Positions 9,334-18,075 of a stretch of 64,000 nucleotides of DNA are shown here, in pieces. Every line of letters starts with the position of its first letter. Positions within the stretch are counted from its first letter, which is position 1. Origin of the DNA: Caldilineaceae bacterium (GTDB lineage Bacteria; Chloroflexota; Anaerolineae; Caldilineales; Caldilineaceae); the NCBI GenBank assembly GCA_022842065.1, contig JALHQH010000002.1, positions 406,199-470,198 of the forward strand, in the 5' to 3' direction. Both the position numbers and the translations under genes were made by a program. The notes beneath the pieces were generated by a model, which saw only the letters and a list, made by a program, of their open reading frames with translations, did not search any database and was not told the origin of the DNA.

Positions 9334-10101
9334 ATGGCTTCACCCTTCCCAGGCATGGATCCTTATTTGGAAAGTCCAGAAATTTGGCGCAGTTTCCATC
9401 ACCTGCTAACAGGTGAAATTATGACAGCGCTTAATGCACAATTGAGCCCACGTTATTATGCGGATGTTGAGATCCATACAGCGATCGATGAAATCGATAT
9501 TGGAACTTCATCGATGTATCCTGATGCGACGGTCTTTGACGTTGATCCTGAGTACCCAACAAGCAATATTGCCATCGCCATTCCATCGGCACCACATCGC
9601 CGAACAGCAGTGACGATGGAACAGACAAAATTGCGCGCAGTGTGGATTTATACCAGCGAAACGAAAGAATTAGTTACAACCATCGAGTTGCTCTCACCTG
9701 TCAACAAGCGGGGCAACGGGCTTGATCAATATCGCCAGAAACGGCGTCGCGTACTTTTATCAACTGTCCATTTTGTTGAAATCGACCTACTCCGTGGTGG
9801 TCATCGTCCAGGCTGGGAAGTCAATGATCCACCCTTTGATACCGACTACATTCTGCTCGTCAACCGTGCAGGCTATGCAGAGCGCACTTCAGAGATTTGG
9901 GATGTTGCGCTAGACGAACAGTTACCGACCATTCCGATTCCACTACTTAGCGCTGACCCCGATGTTGCCCTCGATCTACAGCAGGTCATAGAGAGCATTT
10001 ACGTGCGCGCAGCTTATACGCGTCGTATTGACTATAGACAACCTGTACCACCGCCCGCATTACGCCCGGCAATACAGAAGTGGTTAGCCGAGCAAAAGTA
10101 G
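9334..10101 (+). CDS. DUF4058 family protein
   Basis: The 255-residue protein starts MASPFPGMDPYLE, the hallmark of DUF4058, and continues with the family-typical ELLSPVNKRGNGLDQYRQKR and VEIDLLRGG. This family is common in Chloroflexi, Planctomycetes and cyanobacteria. The E-L-L-S-P and V-E-I-D-L pattern recalls the PD-(D/E)XK fold, but no function is established. A strong AGGAGG lies six bases before the ATG. It sits between the amino-sugar operon and the ABC importer, probably as an independent unit with its own promoter. Confidence 0.85.
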   Translation: MASPFPGMDPYLESPEIWRSFHHLLTGEIMTALNAQLSPRYYADVEIHTAIDEIDIGTSSMYPDATVFDVDPEYPTSNIAIAIPSAPHRRTAVTMEQTKLRAVWIYTSETKELVTTIELLSPVNKRGNGLDQYRQKRRRVLLSTVHFVEIDLLRGGHRPGWEVNDPPFDTDYILLVNRAGYAERTSEIWDVALDEQLPTIPIPLLSADPDVALDLQQVIESIYVRAAYTRRIDYRQPVPPPALRPAIQKWLAEQK

Positions 10102-10321
10102 TACAAATATGTCTATGCAAGGTTGCACTTGACCAGCAGTAACGGTGAAGGCGCTAACCTGAGATACACCCCATTCCCCAAACCGCTTTGACACAGGTCC
10201 ACGCCCATGTTACACTGCAATTATTGGGTACAGTTGAGCATCCTCTATTTATAGTTCGCGCTGAATGCTCTTCGACGTTTTTTCACACTGGTCAAAACGC
10301 CGAAGCTCATTTCAACCGCAG

Positions 10322-10327
10322 TATAAT
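10322..10327 (+). promoter_or_regulatory. Possible -10 box (TATAAT) for the ABC importer operon
   Basis: TATAAT lies 61 bases before the binding-protein ATG in an otherwise unannotated 286-base gap. No convincing -35 element is seen. Confidence 0.35.
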
Positions 10328-10387
10328 ATAACAAACCATCCTTAACTCTTCATCACACATTGATCAAGCGATCAAAGGAGATCTCCT

Positions 10388-11743
10388 ATGACCGGATTGC
10401 AGAAACAGCAATCAGCTTTCAGCCGCCGCCGTTTTCTCCAGTGGTCGGCCCTGAGCGCAGGGGCAGTTGCCATTGCCGCCTGTGCGCCCGTGGCCGCCCC
10501 CGGTAGCGATAGCAGCGCCGAAGGCGGGGATGCCGCTGGTGCGGCTGCTACCACGATCAGCTTTTTGACCCAAGGTGGCCCCGATTCAGAAAAGCGCTAC
10601 CTGCCGATCCAAGAGATGTTTGCCGAGCAGGATCCCAGCACGACGGTTGAATTTGTTTGGCATCCCGGCGGTGCGATTGAAATTCAGCAGAAGCTGCTGA
10701 CAATGATTGCCGGTGGTGAAGGACCCGATGTCTACTGGACGCACACCTACATCAATCCCGGCTTGGCCAAACGTAACGTGCCCTTGGCCCTTGGCGATCT
10801 CTTCGCCAGCGATACGACGTGGAGCACAGACGACTACTTCGCCGGCTCGATCAGCGATTTCCAGGTTAATGGTCAACAATATGCCATGCCACGTGAGACA
10901 ACAGCCAGTGTGATGATCTACAACAAGACGCTGCTCGAGGCAAGTGGCGCAGCGCTGCCCACCCCGGAATGGACCTGGGATGATTTTGTGCAGATCGCGG
11001 AAACCGTTACCACCGGCGAGGGTGCGGAAAAGGTCTTCGGCACGGCCAACTTCAATGCCAATGCCTACACCTTTGTACGCTGCTGGCAAAAAGGCGGCGA
11101 CATTCTCAATGAAGATCGCACCCAATTCACGATGAATGAAGAGCCGGCGGTCGCTGGGGTCCAATCGATTGTCGATCTGATTGCTGCCGGCGTCCACGCC
11201 AGCGGCACCGAATTGGCCGGTCGCCCCTATGCCGAAGTCTTCCTCACCGGCAATATTGGCATGTTCCCGCAATTCTCCGTCTTCACCGCAATTCTGCCCG
11301 CCGAATTTGAGTGGGATATTGCGCACATGCCCGTCAACGCCGACGAGACCCGCACGACGCGCGTCGCCTCCGCCGGTCACAGCATCTATGCCGCCACCGA
11401 AAAGGTTGATGCCGCTTGGTCCTGGCTGCGCATGATCGAGAGCAAAGCCGCCTTTGAACACCTGGTCACCACCGGGTTAAGCGTCCCTGCGCACAAGGAA
11501 GTCGCCGAAAGCCCGGCCCACCTGAATCCCGATCAACCACCGGCGGCGAAGAATATCTTCCTCGAAGCGCTCAACTACGGTCGCCCCGAACCAGTCGCCG
11601 GCGACTGGATCGGCGTCCACCGCGAGATCACGGCGGCGTTGGAAGGCATCTACGGCGTCAGCCAGCGCGATCCCAAGGAAGCTTTGGATGAGATCGCAGA
11701 TCTGGTGAATGAATTGATCGCGGCGGAGCCGACTGCGGCGTAG
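10388..11743 (+). CDS. Carbohydrate ABC transporter substrate-binding lipoprotein (Tat-type signal)
   Basis: The 451-residue product is a family 1 extracellular solute-binding protein. Its N-terminus combines a twin-arginine motif (SRRRFLQW, residues 12-19) with a lipobox ending in AIAAC near residue 36. It is therefore predicted to be folded before export and lipid-anchored outside the membrane. A low-complexity Ser/Gly/Ala spacer follows. The mature domain has the usual ligand-protein blocks (EMFAEQDPSTTVEFVWHPGG, MIAGGEGPDVYWTH). A good AAGGAG precedes the ATG. Two permease genes follow directly. No ATPase gene is linked, so a shared MsmK/UgpC-type ATPase elsewhere is likely. The sugar is unknown; the context suggests amino sugars. 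Confidence 0.9.
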   Translation: MTGLQKQQSAFSRRRFLQWSALSAGAVAIAACAPVAAPGSDSSAEGGDAAGAAATTISFLTQGGPDSEKRYLPIQEMFAEQDPSTTVEFVWHPGGAIEIQQKLLTMIAGGEGPDVYWTHTYINPGLAKRNVPLALGDLFASDTTWSTDDYFAGSISDFQVNGQQYAMPRETTASVMIYNKTLLEASGAALPTPEWTWDDFVQIAETVTTGEGAEKVFGTANFNANAYTFVRCWQKGGDILNEDRTQFTMNEEPAVAGVQSIVDLIAAGVHASGTELAGRPYAEVFLTGNIGMFPQFSVFTAILPAEFEWDIAHMPVNADETRTTRVASAGHSIYAATEKVDAAWSWLRMIESKAAFEHLVTTGLSVPAHKEVAESPAHLNPDQPPAAKNIFLEALNYGRPEPVAGDWIGVHREITAALEGIYGVSQRDPKEALDEIADLVNELIAAEPTAA

Positions 11744-11814
11744 ATACGAGATACGAGATACGAGATTCGAGACACGCGCCTAGGGAGCACCCGCTCGTGT
11801 CTCGTGTCTCGTGG
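11744..11814. repeat. Hairpin of repeated GAGATACGA / TCTCGTG words
   Basis: Three GATACGA words on the left face three TCTCGTG words on the right, around the centre GCGCCTAGGGAGCACCCGC. The same centre recurs in the repeat at 25895-26037. It lies within the ABC operon between the binding protein and the first permease, where it could lower downstream expression. Confidence 0.7.
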
Positions 11815-11833
11815 CAAAAGTAAAGGATACGGC

Positions 11834-12751
11834 ATGGCTGTGCAGGCGACGCGGCGCAAGCGGCGGGGTTCATTGCTCCGGCGTGAGGCGCTTGATGGTT
11901 ATATCTTTATTTTGCCCTGGATCATTGGCTTTTTGGTCTTTATTGCCGGGCCGATGGTGGCCTCTTTTCTGATCAGCTTTATGCGCTGGGAGATTGTGAC
12001 GCCGCCGGCTTGGGTCGGGGTGGAACAGTATCGTAAACTGTTAAACGACAGTCGCTTTTACTTGTCGCTCTATAATACGGCCTATTATGTCTTTATCGGC
12101 GTACCGCTGCATCTGTTGCTGGCATTGTTGGCGGCGATGGCGATGAATCTGAATCTGCGCGGCATTCGCTTTTACCGGACGATTTACTTTATTCCGAGCA
12201 TTACGCCGGTTGTGGCTAGCTCGCTACTTTGGCTCTGGATCTTTAACCCTGAGTTTGGTTTGGCGAATGCAGCACTGACGGCGCTAGGGTTACCGCGGCT
12301 TTTTTGGTTACAAGATCCGGCGCTGGCCAAAGCCGCTTTTATCATCATGAGCTTCTGGAGCATTGGCGGGCAGATGGTCATTCTGTTGGCTGGGCTGAAG
12401 GGGATCCCGCGCACCCTCTACGAAGCAGCGGAGATCGATGGAGCTGGCGGCTGGGCTTCATTTCGCCATATTACCCTGCCGATGCTCTCACCGGCGATCT
12501 TTTTCAACCTGATCCTGGCCGTTATTGGTGCGTTTCAGGTCTTTACGCAGAGTTACATTATCACCGGCGGTGGCCCCGAAAATGCCACGCTCTTCTATGT
12601 ACTTTACCTCTACCGCATGGCCTTTGAAAATTTCCAGATGGGCTATGCCTCGGCGATGGCATGGGTACTCTTCCTGATCATCTTACTCTTTACTTTTGTC
12701 CAGTTCCGGCTTTCGGATCGCTGGGTCTTCTATGAAGGATCGGTGCGCTGA
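11834..12751 (+). CDS. Carbohydrate ABC transporter permease (MalF/UgpA type)
   Basis: The 305-residue integral membrane protein has about six transmembrane segments, starting with IFILPWIIGFLVFIAGPMV. The EAA loop that docks the ATPase is YEAAEIDGAGGWASFRHITLP near residue 205. The ATG at 11834 is chosen over the GTG at 11804 because AAAGGA lies six bases upstream. The earlier start would also read through the repeat hairpin. It overlaps the second permease by one base (TGATG). Confidence 0.88.
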   Translation: MAVQATRRKRRGSLLRREALDGYIFILPWIIGFLVFIAGPMVASFLISFMRWEIVTPPAWVGVEQYRKLLNDSRFYLSLYNTAYYVFIGVPLHLLLALLAAMAMNLNLRGIRFYRTIYFIPSITPVVASSLLWLWIFNPEFGLANAALTALGLPRLFWLQDPALAKAAFIIMSFWSIGGQMVILLAGLKGIPRTLYEAAEIDGAGGWASFRHITLPMLSPAIFFNLILAVIGAFQVFTQSYIITGGGPENATLFYVLYLYRMAFENFQMGYASAMAWVLFLIILLFTFVQFRLSDRWVFYEGSVR

Positions 12752-13647
12752 TGGCCCTTTCGGCTCCTGTGGAAACAACCGATACGGTGATCCTGGCGGT
12801 GGATAGCCCAGAGCGGCGGTGCAGCATCTGGCGTGAATTGCCGTGGCACTTTGTGCTGTCTGCGATAGGCGTGCTGTTGCTCGCGCCACTGGCTTGGCTG
12901 GTCTCAACATCGCTGAAAGAACCGAGTGCGATCTTTATTTTGCCGCCCCAATGGATTCCCAGCCCCTTTCGCTGGCAGAATTATCCAGAAGCACTAACGG
13001 CCCAGCCCTTTCTGCGTTTCTTTTTGAATACACTGACGATTACCGTGTTGGCAACGCTGGGCACGGTGATCACAGCGTCGATGGCGGCCTTTGCTTTTGC
13101 CCGCTTGCGTTTTCCGGCGCGTGGGTTGCTCTTTGGCCTGGTCATCTCGACGTTGATGTTACCGAGCATTGTCACGCTGATTCCAACGTTTATTCTCTTT
13201 CGCTACTTGCGTTGGATCGACACCTTTCTGCCGCTGATCGTGCCCTTTTGGTTTGGCGGTGGCGCGTTTAACATCTTTCTCATGCGCCAGTTCTTCCTGA
13301 CAATTCCGTTGGAGTTAGATGAAGCCGCGCGCATTGATGGGGCAAATAGCTATCGCATTTATGCCCAGATTGCTTTGCCGCTGGCCAAGCCAGCAGTGGC
13401 AACAGTAGTGATCTTTAGCATCATCGCGCACTGGAATGAGTTTGTGCTGCCGCTCATCTACCTGCACAGCACGGAAAAGTGGACAATGGCGATTGGACTG
13501 CAAGGCTTTTCCGATCTCTATTCCACCCAATGGCACTGGCTGATGGCGGCGTCCACAGTGATGGTCTTGCCGCTGATTATCCTCTTCTTCAGTGCACAGC
13601 GTTACTACCTGGAAGGGATCCAGATGTCGGGTATCGCGGGGCGGTGA
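12751..13647 (+). CDS. Carbohydrate ABC transporter permease (MalG/UgpE type)
   Basis: The 298-residue protein is the second inner-membrane half of the importer. It has a leading segment (HFVLSAIGVLLLAPLAWLV), five further hydrophobic stretches and the EAA loop DEAARIDGANSYRIYAQIALP near residue 190. It forms a heterodimeric channel with the preceding permease. The start overlaps the upstream stop by one base, so the two are probably translationally coupled. The operon appears to end here, before a strong hairpin at 13679. Confidence 0.88.
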   Translation: MALSAPVETTDTVILAVDSPERRCSIWRELPWHFVLSAIGVLLLAPLAWLVSTSLKEPSAIFILPPQWIPSPFRWQNYPEALTAQPFLRFFLNTLTITVLATLGTVITASMAAFAFARLRFPARGLLFGLVISTLMLPSIVTLIPTFILFRYLRWIDTFLPLIVPFWFGGGAFNIFLMRQFFLTIPLELDEAARIDGANSYRIYAQIALPLAKPAVATVVIFSIIAHWNEFVLPLIYLHSTEKWTMAIGLQGFSDLYSTQWHWLMAASTVMVLPLIILFFSAQRYYLEGIQMSGIAGR

Positions 13648-13678
13648 GATCATTTAAGAGTCAATGATAGTTAAAAGC

Positions 13679-13740
13679 GATCCACGAAGACACACGAAGA
13701 CACACGAAGGGTAGTTTTTCTTCGTGTGTCTTCGTGGATC
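13679..13740. repeat. Hairpin of CACGAAGACA words, likely terminator
   Basis: A 21-bp perfect arm at 13720-13740 is the reverse complement of 13679-13699. The left side carries one extra ACACACGAAG copy, and a T-rich stretch lies in the loop. It separates the ABC importer from the ThDP enzyme. Confidence 0.7.
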
Positions 13741-13765
13741 AGGACAAGGTATTGGAGCAAGAGAG

Positions 13766-15373
13766 ATGCCCACTGTTGCAGAAGTGCTCATTGATACATT
13801 AGCCGCAGCCGGGGTTGAGACAATTTTTGGGATGCCGGGCGGTGAAGTGGTCGAGATTTTAGATGCGATCCGGCGCAAGGGATTGCACTTTATTCTGACC
13901 CACAACGAGAGTTCAGCGGTCTTTATGGCCGATGCCATGGCGCGCCTGACGGGTAAACCAGGCGTCGCGCTTAGTACCCTTGGACCTGGTGCGACGAATG
14001 CTGTGACTGGGGTGGCGCACGCGTACTTGGATCGCTCCCCCGTCATTCAGATTACCGCGCAAAAACCGGATAATCTGCTGCCTGATTACACCCACCAGGT
14101 ACTTGATCTCCATGCCCTCTATCGCCCGATTACCAAAGGCACCTTTCAGTTGACCCCAGAGAATGTAGAGGAAACAGTCGCCCAAGCTGTAGCGCTGGCC
14201 TTACATGGCCGCCCTGGTCCTGTCCATTTACAGCTCAGCAACGAGGAAGCCAGCAGACCGGCAATGATAGGTGCAGGCGCAATGACAACTGCGACACCGC
14301 CACCAGTCGTCGATCTACAGCAAATCAAACAGGCCCGCGCACTCCTCGCCCAGGCCAAACGGCCGGTAATTGTGGCAGGGTTGGGCTTAGAACCACAAGG
14401 CCCCTACACATCACTACACGAATTCGCCGAGGCAGCCCAGGCCCCGGTCATTATGACCCCCAAAGTCAAAGGTGCGCTCTCTGATCAGCATCCCCTCGCC
14501 GCCGGGGCGATTGGCTTGACACGCGCCGATCCAGTCTATACCCTGTTAGACGAAGCAGATTGTATCATTGCCGTCGGCTTTGATGTGGTGGAGTTGGTCA
14601 AGCCGTGGCAGCAAGCCGCAGGGCTGATCTGGGTGGCACCGTGGGCGAATGTTGATCCGGTGGTGCCAGCAGCGGTCGAGTTGGTTGGTGATATGAGTGC
14701 GATTTTGCAACAGTTGGCCGACAGTGAGTTTGCCACTGATGCGGCGTGGGGTGCGGCACGCATCACGGCCTGGCGCGCAACACAGCCAAAGCGGCCATTG
14801 CCGCCGGCTGTCACTGGCCGGGTGTTACCGCAGCGGGTGCTCGCCGCGCTGCGCCGTCAGCTTGCGCCCGATACATTGCTGGCCGTTGATGTCGGTTCGC
14901 ACAAGATCTTTAGTTCGCTGGAATGGCCGACCTATACCCCAAATCGCTTTCTGGTCTCCAATGGTTTGTCGAGCATGGGCTTCGCACTGCCTAGTGCGAT
15001 TGGGGCGAGTCTGGCCTTAAATGGCGCGCCGACCGTTTGTCTCACTGGTGATGCGGGGATGGCGATGGTCATGGGCGAACTAGGCGTGCTCGCGCAGTTG
15101 GGTTTGCCGGTGATGGTGATTGTGCTCAATGACTGTGCCATCGACCTGATTCGCTCGCATCAACTGCGATCGGGCAAACCGGTCTATGGCACCGAATTTG
15201 CCAGCCCCAACTTTTGTCGCATTGCCGCGGCTTATGGCATCGAGTCGATCCGCGTGACCAGCGATGATACGCTGGATGCCGCCATTGCCGCGGCGATCCA
15301 AACCAAACAGCCAGCCTTGATCGAAGTGATGCTTGATCCAGTGAGTTATCCGACAACGCCGGTTTATGGTTGA
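13766..15373 (+). CDS. Thiamine diphosphate-dependent enzyme, acetolactate synthase-like
   Basis: The 535-residue product has the three-domain layout of the IlvB-like ThDP family. The N-terminal pyrimidine-binding domain contains IFGMPGGE and the activating Glu in HNESSAVFMAD. A central domain contains AKRPVIVAGLG. The C-terminal pyrophosphate-binding domain contains GDAGMAMVMGEL and a metal-binding ND (LNDCAIDLI). The usual G-D-G is G-D-A here, which is tolerated in the family. The substrate cannot be told; possibilities are acetolactate synthesis or a 2-oxoacid decarboxylase. No small regulatory subunit gene follows, which argues against a canonical valine/isoleucine enzyme. The ATG at 13766 is preferred over an upstream GTG inside the hairpin. 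Confidence 0.82.
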   Translation: MPTVAEVLIDTLAAAGVETIFGMPGGEVVEILDAIRRKGLHFILTHNESSAVFMADAMARLTGKPGVALSTLGPGATNAVTGVAHAYLDRSPVIQITAQKPDNLLPDYTHQVLDLHALYRPITKGTFQLTPENVEETVAQAVALALHGRPGPVHLQLSNEEASRPAMIGAGAMTTATPPPVVDLQQIKQARALLAQAKRPVIVAGLGLEPQGPYTSLHEFAEAAQAPVIMTPKVKGALSDQHPLAAGAIGLTRADPVYTLLDEADCIIAVGFDVVELVKPWQQAAGLIWVAPWANVDPVVPAAVELVGDMSAILQQLADSEFATDAAWGAARITAWRATQPKRPLPPAVTGRVLPQRVLAALRRQLAPDTLLAVDVGSHKIFSSLEWPTYTPNRFLVSNGLSSMGFALPSAIGASLALNGAPTVCLTGDAGMAMVMGELGVLAQLGLPVMVIVLNDCAIDLIRSHQLRSGKPVYGTEFASPNFCRIAAAYGIESIRVTSDDTLDAAIAAAIQTKQPALIEVMLDPVSYPTTPVYG

Positions 15374-15395
15374 GCCACGCCGCAGTATGCAGGTG

Positions 15396-15452
15396 AATGC
15401 GCAGGTGAATGAATTCACCTGCTGATAGGCAAAAACCCGTTAAAACGGGTTA
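15396..15452. repeat. Partial copy of the GAATGAATTCA / AACCCGTT repeat
   Basis: GAATGAATTCACCTGCTGAT is followed by AGGCAAAA and the hairpin AACCCGTT-AAA-ACGGGTT. The same order of blocks occurs near 17951 and, inverted, near 22890. It ends the ThDP gene region and may act as a terminator. Confidence 0.55.
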
Positions 15453-15507
15453 AGGTATCGCGCCCCATTAACCATTAATTATTAATTATTTTCCATTAAT
15501 TATTACC

Positions 15508-16122
15508 ATGTCTGCGCCTGAAGATCTCACACCCGACCTGCTGCTCTACGCCTACAGTCATGGCATCTTTCCCATGGGCCATGACGATGGTGAGATCTAT
15601 TGGTATGACCCGGACCCACGCGCGATTATTCCGCTGGATCATACCTTTCATGTGCCGCGCTCGCTGGCGCGCCGCATCCGGCAGGGAGGCTTTACCGTGC
15701 GCGTCGACAGCGCCTTTCGCCAGGTGATCACGACCTGTGCCGAACCGACCCCGGAACGCGATATGACCTGGATCACGCCGCCGATTATTGATATTTACTG
15801 TGAGTTGCACCGGCTGGGCTATGCCCACAGCGTGGAAACGTGGATTGACGAGGAATTAGTTGGCGGGCTTTACGGGGTGGCGGTCAATGGGCTTTTTGCG
15901 GGGGAGAGTATGTTTAGCCGGGCCGTCGACAGTAGCAAGATCGCCCTGGTCCATCTGGTCGAACGGTTGCGCGCCGGCAGCTTTGTCCTGCTCGATACGC
16001 AGTTTATGACCGAACATCTGCGCCGCTTTGGCACGGTGGAGATCACGCGTGCAGAGTATCAACGGCGGCTGACAGTGGCGATGATGACCCACGCCGTTTT
16101 CGACCCATTATCGCTTTCGTAG
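15508..16122 (+). CDS. aat: Leucyl/phenylalanyl-tRNA--protein transferase
   Basis: The 204-residue protein contains the diagnostic N-terminal LLLYAYSHGIFPMG and WYDPDPRAIIPL. The GNAT-like core is WIDEELVGGLYGVAVNG, FAGESMFS and SKIALVHLV, with LLDTQFMTEHL towards the end. The enzyme moves Leu or Phe from tRNA to proteins with N-terminal Arg or Lys, marking them for ClpAP degradation in the N-end rule pathway. It is near the normal family length (E. coli has 234 residues), with a short N-terminus. It converges with argS across a strong hairpin. Confidence 0.95.
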   Translation: MSAPEDLTPDLLLYAYSHGIFPMGHDDGEIYWYDPDPRAIIPLDHTFHVPRSLARRIRQGGFTVRVDSAFRQVITTCAEPTPERDMTWITPPIIDIYCELHRLGYAHSVETWIDEELVGGLYGVAVNGLFAGESMFSRAVDSSKIALVHLVERLRAGSFVLLDTQFMTEHLRRFGTVEITRAEYQRRLTVAMMTHAVFDPLSLS

Positions 16123-16158
16123 TGGCACGGCCTGCCGTGCCACTACGAAAGCGATAAT
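16107..16158. terminator. Bidirectional terminator between aat and argS
   Basis: Two perfect 25-bp arms (16107-16131 and 16134-16158) are separated by only two bases, so the real loop must use a few arm bases. The hairpin overlaps the last codons of aat and abuts the argS stop. A short T-run follows on the plus strand. Confidence 0.85.
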
Positions 16159-16161
16159 CTT

Positions 16162-17931
16162 TTACATGCGTTGGGGCACGTCGATGCCCAGCAGATCGAG
16201 CACGAGTTCCAACGTTTCCATCGAGAATTGCGCGAGCATTAACCATGAGCCCTGTTGGGCACGATCACTTTCGGTGAGAATATGGTGCTCGTGGTAAAAG
16301 CGGTTAAAGGCATTGGCCAGCGTATACGCGTACTCACAGAGGTGATGCGGCATGCGCTGGTCGAACGCACTCTCCACCACGTCGGGAAATTCAGCCAACT
16401 TGAGCAGCAGCGCCCGCTCGATCTCATCTGCTGGCGCAATCAACGCACTCGCGGTAAACCCTTCTACGACCGCCTTGCGCAGGATCGACTTGGTGCGGGT
16501 GGCGGTGTAGAGCAGATAAGGACCGGTGCGCCCTTCAAAGGCGGAAAAGCGGTCCAGGTCAAAGACATAATCCTGGGTGCGCTGGTTGGAGAGATCGGCA
16601 AACTTGAGCGTCGCCACCCCTACCTGCCGCGCAATCTCTTCCTTTTCTGCCGCGGGATAGCCTTGGGCCGCTTCCACTTCGGCCAGCCGCTCGCGCGCCT
16701 TCTCGGTCACCATCTCGATCAGGAAGCGCAGTTTCATCACGCCACCGGCGCGCGTCTTAAAGGGCTTGCCGTCCTTGCCATTCATGGTGCCAAAGCCAAG
16801 GTGTTCCAACCCTAGCCCTGCCGGGGCAATGCCCGTTTTGCGCGCGGCGCGGAAGACCTGGTCAAAGTGCAGGCTCTGGCGTTTATCGACAATATAAAGC
16901 ACCGTCTCGGCATTCAGTTCCTGCACACGCAATTCAATCGTCGCCAGATCAGTGGTACCATAGAGCACGGCGCCGTCACTTTTGACCAGCAAGAGCGGCG
17001 GCAATTCCTTCTTGTCCTCCGGCTCGGTAACATCAACGACCAGCGCGCCTTCACTCTCGTGGGCATAGCCGGCGCTTTTTAAGCGCGCGATCAGCTCATC
17101 GAGCAGCGATTGGGTATCACTCTCGCCCAGCCAGAGGTCAAAGTGGACATTGAGATCGGCATAATCTTGTTTGAGCGAGGCGACCGAGACATTGACGAAG
17201 TGCTGCCAAAGTGCATCGTAGCCGGCGCGGCCCGCTTGCAACTCAACCGTCGCCTGGCGGGCCAACTCCATAAAGGCTGGATCATTTTTAGCGCGCTGGC
17301 TGGCCGTTGGGTAGATCTCATCTAACTCGGCCATTGTAATCGGTGACTGTTCTGGGTAAGGGCCATTAAAATTCGCATCAAAATAGCGCCAGTCGGGATG
17401 GCGATCGGCCAACTCGGCGATCACCTGCCCCATCTGCAAGCCCCAGTCACCCAGGTGGACATCACCCAGCACATGGTGGCCGGCAAAGTGGGCCAGCCGT
17501 TTGATACTTTCGCCGATGATCGCCGCACGCAGGTGGCCGATGTGCATGGGCTTGGCCACATTGGCCCCGCCGTAATCGACGATGAACCTGCGCGGCGTGG
17601 TGGTGGGTGCGTAACCGCGGCGCGGGTCGGCCATTAATGCCTGGATTTGTTCGACCAGGAAGACATCGGTCAATGCCAGGTTGATAAAACCGGGCCCGGC
17701 CACGCTCACCTCGGCAAAAACCGGCAACGTTTGCAGTTTATCGGCAATTTCTTGGGCCAATTCACGCGGGTTGCGGCCATATTTCTTGGCCGCCGGCAGC
17801 GCGCCATTGCATTGAAACTGGCTCAGGTCGGGCCGGTTGGAAAGCACCACCTCGCCATATTGGGGATCATAGCCGAGGTTCGCCACCTCGGCGCTGACAA
17901 TCTCGGTTAGTTTTGCTCGCATTGAAGTCAT
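16162..17931 (-). CDS. argS: Arginyl-tRNA synthetase
   Basis: The 589-residue class I synthetase contains the HIGH signature in the block ANVAKPMHIGHLRAAIIGES near residue 115. The N-terminal Add-1 domain has FQCNGALPAAKKYG. The C-terminal DALR anticodon-binding domain has RTGPYLLYTATRTKSI, HHLCEYAYTLANAFNRFYHE and the end GIDVPQRM. A clear KMSKS is absent, which is common in ArgRS. An ATG at 17952 lies inside a repeat end and I consider it unlikely. The ATG at 17931 or the one at 17922 starts the conserved region. It charges tRNA-Arg in the cytosol and converges on aat. Confidence 0.95.
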   Translation of the reverse strand: MTSMRAKLTEIVSAEVANLGYDPQYGEVVLSNRPDLSQFQCNGALPAAKKYGRNPRELAQEIADKLQTLPVFAEVSVAGPGFINLALTDVFLVEQIQALMADPRRGYAPTTTPRRFIVDYGGANVAKPMHIGHLRAAIIGESIKRLAHFAGHHVLGDVHLGDWGLQMGQVIAELADRHPDWRYFDANFNGPYPEQSPITMAELDEIYPTASQRAKNDPAFMELARQATVELQAGRAGYDALWQHFVNVSVASLKQDYADLNVHFDLWLGESDTQSLLDELIARLKSAGYAHESEGALVVDVTEPEDKKELPPLLLVKSDGAVLYGTTDLATIELRVQELNAETVLYIVDKRQSLHFDQVFRAARKTGIAPAGLGLEHLGFGTMNGKDGKPFKTRAGGVMKLRFLIEMVTEKARERLAEVEAAQGYPAAEKEEIARQVGVATLKFADLSNQRTQDYVFDLDRFSAFEGRTGPYLLYTATRTKSILRKAVVEGFTASALIAPADEIERALLLKLAEFPDVVESAFDQRMPHHLCEYAYTLANAFNRFYHEHHILTESDRAQQGSWLMLAQFSMETLELVLDLLGIDVPQRM

Positions 17932-17950
17932 TGAGACATATCCAGTCGGC

Positions 17951-18038
17951 ATTGAATGAATTCAGTGCCTGAGAGGCAAAACGGGTTTCGGGAGCCGCTT
18001 GGGCGCGTTGCCTTGGGCAATTGCTGAGTTCATTCAAT
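17951..18038. repeat. 88-bp palindromic repeat upstream of argS
   Basis: Ends ATTGAATGAATTCAG and CTGAGTTCATTCAAT pair with one mismatch. The interior has GAGGCAAAACGGGTTTCGGG, matching the blocks near 15396 and 22890. It lies where the argS promoter should be. Confidence 0.6.
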
Positions 18039-18075
18039 ACAATTTAGTTAATTTGCGTAATACCAGGGCTACGCT

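Noticed and set aside
10586..11461. A 291-residue minus-strand frame
   Set aside because: It is antisense to the sugar-binding lipoprotein, which has clear Tat and lipobox signals and operon context.
16255..16815. A 186-residue plus-strand frame inside argS
   Set aside because: It is the complement of conserved arginyl-tRNA synthetase sequence and has no ribosome-binding site or family signature.
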